Counted from the first letter of the stretch, positions 51,332-61,713 are shown. The stretch is 64,000 bases of DNA from Gardnerella vaginalis (GCA_946997215.1 CAMPUL010000004.1:1-64000); one strand, 5' to 3'. Notes: generated by a model from the letters alone, not told the origin. Numbers and translations are program-made.

Positions 51332-54300
51332 ATGTTGCCAGCAGGGTTACGTGGATTCGCATCACGAGTGGGTCGTCTTGCGTCGCGCGCTTTTGCTTGG
51401 AATAAGGAAGGCGCCGACTCTTGCTCTGCCGCCGTTGTCTCCGACTCTGACTCACTCTCCAGCACCGCTGCAACAACCGCCGCTCGCACCGCACATCCAG
51501 CCCGCACTTCCCGAACCCTACTCCGCGCGCTCTTCGCAATGATCCTCGCCGCCGCCACGCTTTTCGCGACTTTTGTTGTGCCGCCTGTAAAAGAAGCAAA
51601 TGCAACTCAGGCTTGGTGGGATTACGCTGGCAATGGATATTTTACTGATGGTGACTATTGGGTTGGTGATGCTGTTCGTGATGTTTCTATTAGCTATCCT
51701 AATATTCAATACAATCAGTGGGATAGTGATTATGGCAAAAGTGGAACTAAAATCAGTTGGGATATTACCTTCAATGCGAATGGTATGGGATTAAATTCTT
51801 TATCTTTCAATGTGCCTCCTAAAGGAAATGCAAAGTCAGATGGTTCGCCGTGGGATGGTAGACCAGATCTGACAGTTTTTCTTCCAAAAGGTCTTAGGGA
51901 TGGTGATTCTACTCATAAAAGTTCAGTTCGCGTAACTCGCACTGCTATTACGAGATATTTTGTAAAGAAAGAAGGAGAAGAAGGCCATTGGGAATTTAAA
52001 AGAGAAGTAAGATATAATAGTCAAAGACCAAGTGAATTTACTAATAAGCGTAAGCATAATTATACCTACGCTGATGGCGATAATGACTTTAATGAGGCTT
52101 GGAAATACTCGTTAGGTAGAGAAAAACTTGGTGGAGACGATGCTACCTGTGGAGACCCCGAGATTAGAAAGAAATACAATTTTTGTGAAATTCGCAAGTG
52201 GCGAGGCAGTCCGCATAATCCGAATGATCCCAGCAATAAATTTGGTCGCGTATTTCTTGATTGGGCTCAGGGTGATACAACTTTCTCTTATGAGTGGCAT
52301 ATAGAAGCATTTGTTGAAGATGGTGTTAATCCAGAAACCTTACCTATTATTGCTGGTTGGGATGCTAATACAACTGGCGTAGGTGCAGGTTATTGGGGGA
52401 ATAGTGAACGTAACAAGTGGGCTGCTATGGGACCATTTGATACTGATGGTGATGGTATTCCTGATTACGTTGAGCATCAAGTAAAAATGGATCCGACAAA
52501 TGGTGATGAGATTTCATACCCTCAATACAATGGTTCAGATGATAAAAAGTATGGTAAAGATAATATTCCTATTACTACATATCATCGCCCTGTTACAGTG
52601 AAACCGTTTGCAAGAACCGGTGAGTGGGAAGGTAATTCTTCGAAGGGCAGTTTTGAATACGATGGTGGTACGACTACTAATTTGCCTACCAATCTTGGCA
52701 TAAAATATGAGCTTACTAAAAAAATTCCTAGTGGTGTAAAAGTAGTTAATTCTCCATCGAATATGCCTGAGGGCTCTGTGTATATTGATAGCAGAACTGG
52801 TCATGTAACTTATAACCCTAGAAAAGAAGATAAGGGTCAAGTTCTTGAATTTGGGACAAAAATTACTTATCCTAATCCTTCTCGATATCCGTATAACTGC
52901 AAGTATTATGATCGCGGCTCTTTCGTTACGGAGAAGCACACAACTAAGATAAAGGTTGTTTCGCAAGCATCGCTGTACAACCCTGTTTACACCCCAATTG
53001 ATTTGACAGAAAAAACTGGTGACGATCAGGCTCGTGTAATGCCAATTGTTTACGCATCTGTTAAGAGCGTGCGTGATAATTCTAAGAAGAATGCGGATAT
53101 TATTCAGACTGGTAATCTCCCTAACGATGCTACTTTTGAGCTTAAGCAGTATGTAAATGGTAATAATAAGAGCTATCCTGTTCTTGAATGGAGCAGTATT
53201 GAGAATAAGGATTTACATAGCGGCAAAGTTCGTTTTTATTCCAACAAGTGGAGAGAAGTCGGTAAGTATCATTCACCAGTGATAGTGACTTATGCTGACG
53301 GATCTAAATCTACAGATTCAACTGCTGGTAATGCTGATAAGAATGGCGATTTCAAAAAAAGCGTTATTTACGCTACTGTTAACGTGAAACGTCCAAATCC
53401 TTCAAATCCTTACATTGTTATGAATATTCATAATGGTGTAGGCGGTACTAATTTAGGAGATAATGGAACAGTTTACGCTGATATAAATTCTCCGCTTAAT
53501 CCAGGCTTGTGGATTGATTCGTGGTCTAGATATAAAACTGGTCAAATTTCTTTGAAATCCTTGTGATGGAAGGAAACTACAGGCAAGGGCGGTAAAGTAG
53601 AAAAGAAGGATTACACCTTTAGTAATGTCGGAGAAGATAGTACTAACTCTTTTAGCGGATTAACTTTTAAGCAAACTGAGAAATGGGCTCATGCTAGTGA
53701 CAAAGATCAGCAGTGCTGGATTAATGGTAGATCTTGCAACCGTCAGAGCCAATTATATGATGACGACCAATACACTATTGAGCGTTCTCGTGGAGAAATT
53801 AAAGGAAGTCCTAATAAGGGTGGTAAGTACGTTTGCCGAGTATTTGCGTTGAGTGATGGCAGCGATGCTAAGAAACAATTCGACGCTTTTGTAAAAGAAA
53901 ACAAACATGATTTTGCTTTGCCAACAGCTAGTAAAAATACTGAATGGGTTTCTAAAGACGTTAATATTGTTATTCGTTCACTGGCGCATAAGTATAACCC
54001 ACGTTACACAAAGGTTGAAGTGCAAGCTGGCGGTAAAGCAAAGTCTGATGCTCCAGAAAGCCATCGTGGTGCTAACGGTGTAGATAAAAACGATAGCAGT
54101 CAGAATGATTTGGTGCAGGATGGTACTTCTTTGCCAAAGGGCACATGGTTTGAGCTTAAAAAGTACTCTAAGCATAAGAAATCAAATAATAAACTTGAAT
54201 GGTCTAATTTTGAAGGAAAAGACAGTAATAAGAAGAAGGATGATAATAAGCCAGAAGATACTAAGACTGACACTAAGTATGGTCAAGTTACTTTTGCACC

Positions 54301-56497
54301 GCGTAAAAATACTCCTACTGATGACTATCTTGTTCCTGTAATTGTACATTATTCAGACGGTTCAACTTCAGAAGATGATGATTCTGGTAACAGAGGTATG
54401 CCAGTGTACGTTCCTGTGAGCGTGGTAAGTAAGCCAGTTACAGGAAAAGACTTGAAGTTAAATGTTTACTCTAATAGACAATTGAGCAGACATATTTCTG
54501 ATAATGATAGTGAAGGTATGCGATTCCGAAAGGGTGATGAGCTTAGGGATTTAACTGATGCAGAGAGCAAGGATAGTAAGAAAATTCCTGCCAATAGGAA
54601 AGATCCAATGTTCTTCGACTCTTGGTCAAGTACTAAGCAAGGCAAAATCTATCAGCATATGCTTTGTTATGAGATAAACCAGAAAACTGGTGCGCGTGAA
54701 AATTATCAGTTTGATACAGTTAATGGTTTAAATCTTGCTGGTAGAAAAGGCAACAAGGATAACGGAATCTTTGAAGATGGGAATCCTTCTCAGTGGACTA
54801 GGTCAAAAGAGTCGCGTAAGCAGTGCAATAAAAACAATAGTTGTAATAATGATCTTTACCTTTATGGCGACGAGCGTGACACGACTGAGCGTACTCGCGG
54901 TTGGTTGCATGGAACAGTTGAGAAAAATGGTGATTTTGTTTGCACCGTGTACGCTATTAAAGACCTTGAAAATAAAGGTAAACATGGTGGATTACAAAAT
55001 AAGTTTGAAAACGCTGTAAAAGGTTTTGTAAAGAATCCTGGTAACCGCAAGTTGGAGGATGTTGTTAAGTCGGTCTTATCAGATAAGGATGGAAGTAAGG
55101 ATAATCCTCAGGATGCTACTAAAAGGCATGTGGATTGGGAGTCTGTAACCTTCCCAATTCATGTTCATAGTGACGCTCACTACTATAACCCAAAGTATGT
55201 TCCTGTTACTGTAAAAGCGGGCAATAAGGTTACTACCGCAAAACCTAAAAGTGTGAAGCCAGAAACTGGTGGAACGGCTGGTGGTATTACAGATTCAGGT
55301 CAAATGTATAAGGATATGAAGGTTGGTGATTTGCCACCAGGTACGAAATTCAAACTTAAGCAATATAAAAATGACGATAAACATAAAGTCATCCCATGGT
55401 CATTTATGAAAAAGTCTTCTGGAATTGATTATAGTAACTCCGGCGAAGTGACCTTCTATCCAGATGTGACCATTAGTGCTACAGATTACGTAACGCCAGT
55501 TATTGTTCATTACCCAGATGGTTCAACGTCGGAAGATGAGGATGCTGGAAATCAGGGCAAGCCTGTGTATGCGAAGGTTACAGTCAAAGGTTTAGGTCAA
55601 GAAAGTAATCTTCAGCTTAAGTTGTACAAAGATAAGGATCCGCAAACTGGCGAGCCGATGAATGGTGAGTTGAAAGATAAGCTGTATGTTATGAATGGCA
55701 TATCGCTGCTTAGAAAGCCGTTCATTCGCACTTGGAGTTTGACTAGCAAGAATAAGCTTAACCTTCGCATGCTGTGCCACAAAGATCATACAAGTGGTAA
55801 TTGGACCAGCGATGAAAATCAAAGTGTTGTTTATATTCCTGGCAATGGTAGTAAATCTACTCAATGGAAGTTTGCTAACGAAGAGCAGCAAATGAATTGT
55901 CGCGAACGAGGGAATTGCAATGCTGCACATACACTTTATGGATTCATTAATGACCCGAGTGATGTGAATAGTGTTAAGAACGCAATCGCTAGAACAGAAG
56001 ATATTGTTGACGGCACTCCAAAACAAACTGGCGACTATAGTTGCACAGTGTTTACGCTGGATGATGCTGCGCTGAATAGGTTCAATACTCTTGCTTCCGA
56101 TAATACGTTTATGAGGAATCCTTCTAATAATGATGCTCGTAACTTAATGAATAATAATTCTTTGAAGCAGGGAACTAATTGGGATAGACTCACGTTCAAT
56201 ATTACTGTGGTCGAACAATTTAAGTTGCCGAAGACGGGCGGGGAAGATTGCGTGAATTGGAACATGTTGATGAGCATGGTGTGCGTGATTGGCACGGGCG
56301 TGATGGCGGCTGGGTTCTTCCTTGATCAGACCAAGTGGGGGCGCGCGATGCTTGAGGCGTTGCTGCGTAAGGCGCTGGCGCATATGGCGTTGTTGCGTAA
56401 GGCGCTGATGCGCAATGTGCAAATTAAAGATTTTATCTGCAAAACTGCCAAAAAGCTTCGCGCTTTAAGGCGACGTAGCGAAAGGTGGCGATGCTGA
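51332..56497 (+). pseudogene. Giant LPXTG-anchored adhesin/pilus tip protein, interrupted by an in-frame TGA
   Basis: One frame of 1722 codons is broken only by TGA at 53564-53566 (codon 745). The N-terminus has a long signal peptide with hydrophobic core ALFAMILAAATLFATFVV (about 68-85). A calcium-binding DTDGDGIPDYVEHQ lies near 370. Three Rib-like strands follow (VIVTYADGSKSTDS, VIVHYSDGSTSEDD, VIVHYPDGSTSEDE), alternating with three Cys-containing modules. The sorting signal LPKTG is at 56225-56239 with a transmembrane helix, then an unusually long tail. In modules 2 and 3 the position of the TGA is Cys (HMLCYE, RMLCHK), so a TGC or TGT probably mutated. The two halves are otherwise intact. 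Confidence 0.8.
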
Positions 56498-56757
56498 TGA
56501 AAATTTTCTGCAGCGCAAAAACTGCAGTATCAACGTTCCATGTGTCGGGAATGACATTACGCGTTACACAGTGATGTTACACAGCAATGGCAATTATGCC
56601 GAAGCATGGTTCGGATTTAATCTTGCTGCGCGCGGCGCAAATCGTAGCCGCCAACAGAGTTCATGCGGCTTGCAATGGCTCCGCCGACCGTGCGCAACAC
56701 AAAACAGAAAACTTATCTCTTAAAACTGCTCGAAAGGGCAATAAACAAGGAGAAATT

Positions 56758-58461
56758 ATGAACAAGATAACTAAGCAATGCGTGGCTGCAATCGCCTCGC
56801 TCGCGATGGCTGGCACGCTGTGCGTTGCTGGCGCCGTGGTTGCTGGCAGCTACGCTTGGGCTGATAGTGGGACTGCCTGCGATGCTTCTAAGGCACCATG
56901 GGATCAGACCAATAAGCAATGCGTTGGTTCCATCAAGATCACCCAGTATGAGGACAAGGGCGCAAATGCTAAAACCACCCCTCTTCCTGGCGCTAAGTTC
57001 AAGGTACAAAGAGTTACGAAGCTTTCTACCTCTGATGCCACAAGCACAGATCTCAAAGATTACAAGAATTGGGAAGCTCTTGCCACTAAGGTGAAATCTC
57101 TTAATGATAATCCTAATTCTGCAGGCATGGAATTTGATAGCAATGCTACGCAAGAAGGTACTACTGGTTCCACAGATCCAAATAAGGGCGTAGTTAAATT
57201 CAGCAATCTTCCTATTGGCCTTTATAAGGTAGAAGAAACCGAGGCTGCACCTGGTCACTCTAACGACGTTACACCGTTCTACATGACGATTCCAGAAATC
57301 ACTCATGAAGCAAATAAGCCAGTGACCTATAGCTACGATGTAACTGCAAGCCCAAAGAACCAGAGCCTCGCTGGTAAGATTACGAAGACTCTTGTTCATG
57401 GAACAGATGAAACATCATTCGTGGGTTCTGGAGATACCATGACCTACAAGATTTCTGCTGCTATTACTAGTAACACCGCTACAGAACGTTCGAATTGGAC
57501 TAAGGATGATCTGAAGGGATACACTGTATTCGATCAGGCTCCTGAGTATGCATTCACTATCTTTTGGGAAAAAAATGTTAAGTCTGTAAACTTAGTTTAT
57601 ACAAACAGCAATAAAGTGAAAACAACTACACCATTGACAGGTAAATATAGTGTAAGCTTCGAAGAAATTAAAGATGCTACTGGCATTAATACTGTAGCAC
57701 ATCGTGTTAAAGTTTCTTTCGATGGAGTAAATGGTGGTTTAGATGATATTGCAAACGCAGCAAAAGTTGATACTGACGCAAAAGTTGAAATTGAGTTTGC
57801 GTTCGTGATTAATGATCCTATGGAAGTCTCTAAAACTAGTTTCACCAATAAGTCTGGTTTTATTCAGGGACAGGGCAAGAATAAGCCAGCTCCTACCCTA
57901 GAAGTTCCAGACGATAAAGGTTCAATGGTTACGTCCAATTACGGCTATTTGCAGGTGAACAAGTACGACGGTACCTTTAAATCAACTGATAAGAATACTG
58001 GTTCGGTTAAGCCTAAGCTCGCTGGCGCTAAGTTCAAGCTCTTCGCTAAGAAGGCTGACGCTGATAAGTGCGCTGCAGATACTTCTGCAAATGAATGCAA
58101 AAACGCTTCAAAGGTTGGCGAACTCACCACTAATGAGAATGGTATGTTTGAAAAACCGGTAAAGGTTGTTATTGATAGTGCAGATCATCCGTTCTACATT
58201 GTTGAGACTGAAGCTCCAGCTAATTATGAGCGTGATCATCAGGCTCATGCAGTAACTGTTGCTGTAAGTTCAACATCAAAAGCCCCTACAGTTGTTGGCA
58301 TTGCTAACTTGCCAACCAAGGATAATGTTTCTTGGTTCAAGCTTCCAAAGACTGGTGCTGCAGGCGTGATTATCTTTGCGTTGGCTGGCGTGTGCTTGGT
58401 GTGTTTCGGCATCTTCGTCTTCATGCGCAACCGCAAGAAAGATGAAGAGCAGGCTGCGTGA
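56758..58461 (+). CDS. SpaA-type backbone pilin (LPXTG, isopeptide-forming)
   Basis: A secreted, sortase-polymerised major pilin of 567 residues. The signal peptide covers about 1-40 (AAIASLAMAGTLCVAGAVVAGSYAWA). A SPKN segment (ASPKNQSLAGK) resembles the pilin motif lysine. D2/CnaB-like domains follow. Two E-box-like motifs are present, LYKVEETEAAPGH and FYIVETEAPANYE, whose Glu residues support intramolecular isopeptide bonds. The anchor is LPKTG at 529-533, a helix and the tail RNRKKDEEQAA. AAGGAGA lies 5 nt before ATG 56758. A longer in-frame reading from 56587 is not credible. Confidence 0.92.
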   Translation: MNKITKQCVAAIASLAMAGTLCVAGAVVAGSYAWADSGTACDASKAPWDQTNKQCVGSIKITQYEDKGANAKTTPLPGAKFKVQRVTKLSTSDATSTDLKDYKNWEALATKVKSLNDNPNSAGMEFDSNATQEGTTGSTDPNKGVVKFSNLPIGLYKVEETEAAPGHSNDVTPFYMTIPEITHEANKPVTYSYDVTASPKNQSLAGKITKTLVHGTDETSFVGSGDTMTYKISAAITSNTATERSNWTKDDLKGYTVFDQAPEYAFTIFWEKNVKSVNLVYTNSNKVKTTTPLTGKYSVSFEEIKDATGINTVAHRVKVSFDGVNGGLDDIANAAKVDTDAKVEIEFAFVINDPMEVSKTSFTNKSGFIQGQGKNKPAPTLEVPDDKGSMVTSNYGYLQVNKYDGTFKSTDKNTGSVKPKLAGAKFKLFAKKADADKCAADTSANECKNASKVGELTTNENGMFEKPVKVVIDSADHPFYIVETEAPANYERDHQAHAVTVAVSSTSKAPTVVGIANLPTKDNVSWFKLPKTGAAGVIIFALAGVCLVCFGIFVFMRNRKKDEEQAA

Positions 58462-58553
58462 TTTGCTTACTTTAATCAGCAAATCATAAGTGATTGAGTC
58501 TATAAAGATTAAATCTATAAACGATTGAGTCTGTAACGATTGAGTCTGCATAA

Positions 58554-58585
58554 ATTGAGTCTAGGAGCAAAATCCTAGACTCAAT
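58554..58585. terminator. 13-bp perfect hairpin between pilin and sortase genes
   Basis: ATTGAGTCTAGGA (58554-58566) pairs completely with TCCTAGACTCAAT (58573-58585). It is preceded by two or three spaced GATTGAGTCT repeats. There is no T run, so it may be an RNA-stabilising or attenuating element between the abundant pilin and the sortase rather than a full terminator. Confidence 0.5.
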
Positions 58586-58625
58586 CCTATGTAGCCTGTT
58601 TGAGCTACAAAATCTGAAAAATCGC

Positions 58626-58730
58626 TCGCGCGTTACGCTTTGAGCGCGAAAGCAGGTCGTCGCGCCTGCTCTTATTCCTTTTTATCCCGCGTTTGTTCCC
58701 TTTTTGGTCGATTTGGGGAACAAAATCGGG
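58626..58730. repeat. R1 fragment (reverse) and R4 hairpin before the sortase gene
   Basis: CTCGCGCGTTACGCTTTGAGCGCGAAAGCAGGTCGTCGCGC is a reversed and shortened R1. An R4 hairpin (CCCGCGTTTGTTCCC...GGGGAACAAAATCGGG) follows at 58686-58730. It may further separate pilin and sortase expression. Confidence 0.65.
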
Positions 58731-58766
58731 AATTACTTCATTAAATAGCTTGAGCTTGGAGGAGTT

Positions 58767-59939
58767 ATGAAGCTAGCCGATATTAGCAATTTGTGCCGCT
58801 CATTGATTGCGCGCGCTGTTGCTAAATTGTTTAAGAATAAGGCGAAGCGTACCTCCAGTGCGGCTGGCGCAAGCAGGGTGGCTGGTGTTAGCGATGTGGC
58901 TGGCGCAAGTGGTGTGGCTGCGGATAAGTCGCCAGCAACCGAAGAGCAAACTCCACGATCCAACTCAAGCCAAAAAATAAACCAAAATACACTTAAAACT
59001 AAACAAACAACTAAAAAAATAACTAAAAAGAAAAGTACACTGATGCGCATTCTAGAGCCGATTGCGCTGGTTCTTGCGGGAATTCTGTGCTTTAGTTACC
59101 CTGTGTGCTCAACGCTGTGGAACAATCACGTTTCTAAGGAGATTTCCACTGCGTACGATAAGTACAACCACGACCAGGCTGGCGATGTGCGCCGCGCACA
59201 CATTCGCGCTGCGAAGCGCTATAATGCAACGCGCAAGGATATGCTCACGCGCGATCCGTACGGCGGCGACGGTCAGGAAAGCATAACTAACACGCCTGCG
59301 TACAAGCGCTACCTTAAAACGCTTGAGGAGCCGATGGGCATTATTGGCATCGTAAAAATTCCGAAGATTGGCGTGAAGTTGCCGATTTATCACGGTAGTT
59401 CGCAGGAAGTTTTGGCGCATGGCGCGGGGCATTTGTATGGCACAGATTTGCCAGTTGGGGGTAAGAATCGTCATGCGGTGGTGACGGCGCATACTGGTTT
59501 GGCGAATGCAACAATGTTTGATGATTTGGTGAATTTGAAGAAGGGTGACTATTTTTACTTTGACGTGCAGGGGGAGACCTTGCGATACAAGGTGTTTCGT
59601 ATAAACGTAGTGGATCCGCACGATATAAGCCTTCTTCAGCGCGAGAAGGGGCGCGATTTGGCGACGCTGCTTACGTGCACGCCGTATGGTGTGAACTCGC
59701 ACAGGCTGCTTGTGACTGGCTACCGCGTGCTGCCAGATCCTGTTGCGGCGCCAGAGGACAAGTTGCAATGGCCGCTTTGGATGACGCTGTTTGTTATAGC
59801 GGTGATATTCTCGGCTGCGATTCTTTCCATGATGATTACGGCGGCGGCTGGTAAGAAGCGGCGCAAGTGGGATATTCGCGGCAAGCACATATTGCGCGAC
59901 GACCTGCCTTTTCGCTTCGAGCGTAGCGCGAAAAGGTAA
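58767..59939 (+). CDS. Class C (pilus-assembly) sortase
   Basis: This membrane transpeptidase cross-links LPXTG pilins. Residues 1-90 are hydrophilic, including VAGASRVAGVSDVAGASGVAA repeats and KSPATE (13-mer at 58929). A transmembrane helix lies at about 97-115. The lid motif RDPYG is at 162-166, and the catalytic residues are His242 (AHTG), Cys304 (LLTCTPYG) and Arg313 (NSHRLLVTGYR). A second helix at about 337-358 is typical of class C. GGAGGAG precedes ATG. The last 15 residues (RDDLPFRFERSAKR) are encoded by an R1 copy. It follows both LPKTG proteins, its likely substrates. Confidence 0.92.
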   Translation: MKLADISNLCRSLIARAVAKLFKNKAKRTSSAAGASRVAGVSDVAGASGVAADKSPATEEQTPRSNSSQKINQNTLKTKQTTKKITKKKSTLMRILEPIALVLAGILCFSYPVCSTLWNNHVSKEISTAYDKYNHDQAGDVRRAHIRAAKRYNATRKDMLTRDPYGGDGQESITNTPAYKRYLKTLEEPMGIIGIVKIPKIGVKLPIYHGSSQEVLAHGAGHLYGTDLPVGGKNRHAVVTAHTGLANATMFDDLVNLKKGDYFYFDVQGETLRYKVFRINVVDPHDISLLQREKGRDLATLLTCTPYGVNSHRLLVTGYRVLPDPVAAPEDKLQWPLWMTLFVIAVIFSAAILSMMITAAAGKKRRKWDIRGKHILRDDLPFRFERSAKR

Positions 59940-60026
59940 TTCGGAGCGCTGAGCTTGCTTAAGGTTGAAAGCACGGTGTGCTTTCAACGCAAGCGAAGAC
60001 GTTCGCGCGCTGTAACGCGCGAACGA
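59894..60026. repeat. R1 structured dispersed repeat forming the sortase 3' end
   Basis: It begins GCGCGACGACCTGCCTTTTCGC inside the sortase frame and supplies its last codons and stop. The centre is GTTGAAAGCACGGTGTGCTTTCAAC and the tail GTTCGCGCG-CTGTAA-CGCGCGAAC. Confidence 0.85.
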
Positions 60027-60105
60027 TGCGTGGCGAGATTAAACTGCGCTAGCGCTATTTCCCGAGTTTGTAGCTTTTGAGTTGCAGAATGTGAACAAAG
60101 CAACT

Positions 60106-60164
60106 GAGCTCTTGTCCAAAATGAACAAGAGCTCAATGAAATCACGTGTAGGAGCAACCTACAC
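60106..60164. promoter_or_regulatory. Two consecutive hairpins upstream of the Abi-like gene
   Basis: GAGCTCTTGT (60106-60115) pairs with ACAAGAGCTC (60125-60134). GTGTAGG (60146-60152) pairs with CCTACAC (60158-60164). They lie about 120 nt before the Abi-like start, upstream of its -10, so they may be operator sites or a separate small RNA rather than a leader. Confidence 0.4.
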
Positions 60165-60268
60165 AGGTGTGTCAATTCTATCACACTCCATAACTATTTG
60201 TATTTTTGCAATCATTTTGCGCAACTCATTTTGTGATTGTATTTCTGCGTTAAATATCAAACTAGATG

Positions 60269-60274
60269 TACAAT
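60269..60274 (+). promoter_or_regulatory. -10 element of the Abi-like gene, probably leaderless
   Basis: TACAAT ends 6 nt before ATG 60281. No Shine-Dalgarno precedes this ATG. Confidence 0.45.
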
Positions 60275-60280
60275 GTCTTA

Positions 60281-61019
60281 ATGGCTGTTAATACATCTTT
60301 TATATCTCTTCAAGAAGCGCAACAATTCTGCGGCGTTGCACGATTTGAACGTTATATGCGCGATGCGAATAATGATGTGAGCACAGCCATGCTTATATGC
60401 AAATCAAATCATGAATTAGCAGGAATATTACACGAGCAGATTGGATACGTGGAAATATGCGTGCGTAATTCAATTGATTTAGAGCTTCGCAAACTTGCAT
60501 TGCAAGAAAAGCAAAATGAAGCATGGACTAATCCTCTATATACGCCAGATTTAGTTAAAGACTTAATAAAAAATCAAATCAATGAAGCAAAAAAAATCGC
60601 AGTTCGCGCTCATGCTGGTAGCAGTGTAACTCATGATGACATTTTATCTAAACTCATGTGGGGGAACGTGGGTAAAACTTATTGGATCTTCTGAAACAAC
60701 AAAAAACAATCTCATACAGCAAAAACTTTGGCAAATATCTATATGTAACGCATTTCCATTTGTGAATGATTCCAAGAGCAATAAAAAATATGATGAGGAT
60801 AGGAAGACAATAGCAAAAAATCTTATTTATATTAAAGAGATTAGGAATAAAGCAGCTCATTTTGATAATCTATACAACATAGCTAAAGGAAAGAGAAATC
60901 TTACAAACGCATTATTTACGCTACTTCATTCAGTTAATAAATCATTTACGAATGGCTGGATTGATTCTGCGAAAATACGTAAAGCTGCTAATAAGTATTT
61001 AGAACTAATAGATGGTTGA
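60281..61019 (+). pseudogene. Abi-like (AbiD/F, Abi_2-type) protein, frameshifted at a G run
   Basis: The first frame (to 60694) gives ISLQEAQQFCGVARFERYM and GYVEICVRNSIDLELRKLA. A second frame (from about 60658 to 61019) gives WVKLIGSSETTKNNLIQQKLW and KEIRNKAAHF, with the conserved RNxxAH motif of this family. The frames join at GGGGG (60660-60664): removing one G yields MWGTWVKLIG, which matches the family's G-x-W-V-K-L. The full product would be about 245 residues. Family members are phage-abortive or HEPN-type RNases. The G5 run may be a reversible switch or a fixed lesion. Confidence 0.75.
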
Positions 61020-61083
61020 GTAAAACTTCCCGCTTTTTGTTGTTGATTTTGCCGTTTTGAGCTACAAAACGCGCGCGGACTAT

Positions 61084-61515
61084 TCACACAATTTGGAATA
61101 TTGGCTTTGCGTTAATCGTTGTTACGAACGCTTTTCGCTGAATTTCCGCATCTTCGTCCGCTAACGGCTGAGTTACGTAACTTTTGTTAACTAGGTCGAT
61201 TTTTCTGCCCAATCAATCGGCGAGTGATCGCATTAGCTCTTGTTTGCGCACAATTCGCGAGGTTTCGCGTTCTAAGTTCGATTCGTCTTGCAGTTCGTAT
61301 ATAAAATCTACGTCTGAGTTGCGATTGGCGGTTCCTTGCGCAACCGATCCGAATAGATACAGTGATTTTACGCCGAGTTTGCGTGCGATTGGAGCACAAA
61401 GTTTTTGCACGACTAACGGGGTTAGAGTAGGAGGGTAGGCCAGCTTTGTGCTTTTTGAGATTTCTGCATATTTCGCAGATTTCGCTGGATTTGCAACTGT
61501 TGCATTAATTGCCAT
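61084..61515 (-). pseudogene. MNT-type nucleotidyltransferase with an in-frame TGA
   Basis: A minimal nucleotidyltransferase with the active-site motif LYLFGSVAQGTANRNSDVDF. GGAGGG precedes ATG 61515. The frame stops at TGA (codon 101) after RSLAD, but the same frame then continues LGRKIDLVNKSYVTQPL to a second stop at 61084. LGRKIDLV is the expected family continuation, so the TGA interrupts a 142-residue protein, possibly by mutation of TGG. MNT proteins are often HEPN-MNT antitoxins. The broken Abi-like gene next to it converges on it rather than forming an operon. Confidence 0.65.
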
Positions 61516-61585
61516 TTTTCCCTCCTTGTGCGCAAATAATTGTTAATTTTGACTTGATGATACCTATATATAAGTTTATACGTTT

Positions 61586-61665
61586 GCGCGACGACCTACC
61601 TTCGCGCTCAAAGCGTAGCGCGCTGTAACGCGCGAACGACACGACCTGCCTTTTCGCGCGTATTC
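61586..61665. repeat. R1 remnant with internal deletion
   Basis: GCGCGACGACCTACCTTCGCGCTCAAAGCGTAGC is fused directly to the tail CGCTGTAACGCGCGAACGA, lacking the central hairpin. Another head (CGACCTGCCTTTTCGCG) follows. Confidence 0.7.
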
Positions 61666-61700
61666 TCAGGCGATTATCAGACTTATAACAAAATTGCGAG

Positions 61701-61706
61701 TAAAAT
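61701..61706 (+). promoter_or_regulatory. -10 element of the alarmone synthetase gene, probably leaderless
   Basis: TAAAAT ends 7 nt before GTG 61714, and no Shine-Dalgarno is present. Confidence 0.4.
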
Positions 61707-61713
61707 AAAAAAC

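Noticed and set aside
53564-61216. TGA recoding (as Cys, Trp or Sec) to explain the two in-frame TGA codons
   Set aside because: TGA ends several normal genes here (sufB, rpsR, the winged-helix kinase). The two internal codons align with different residues, and no selenocysteine element is visible.
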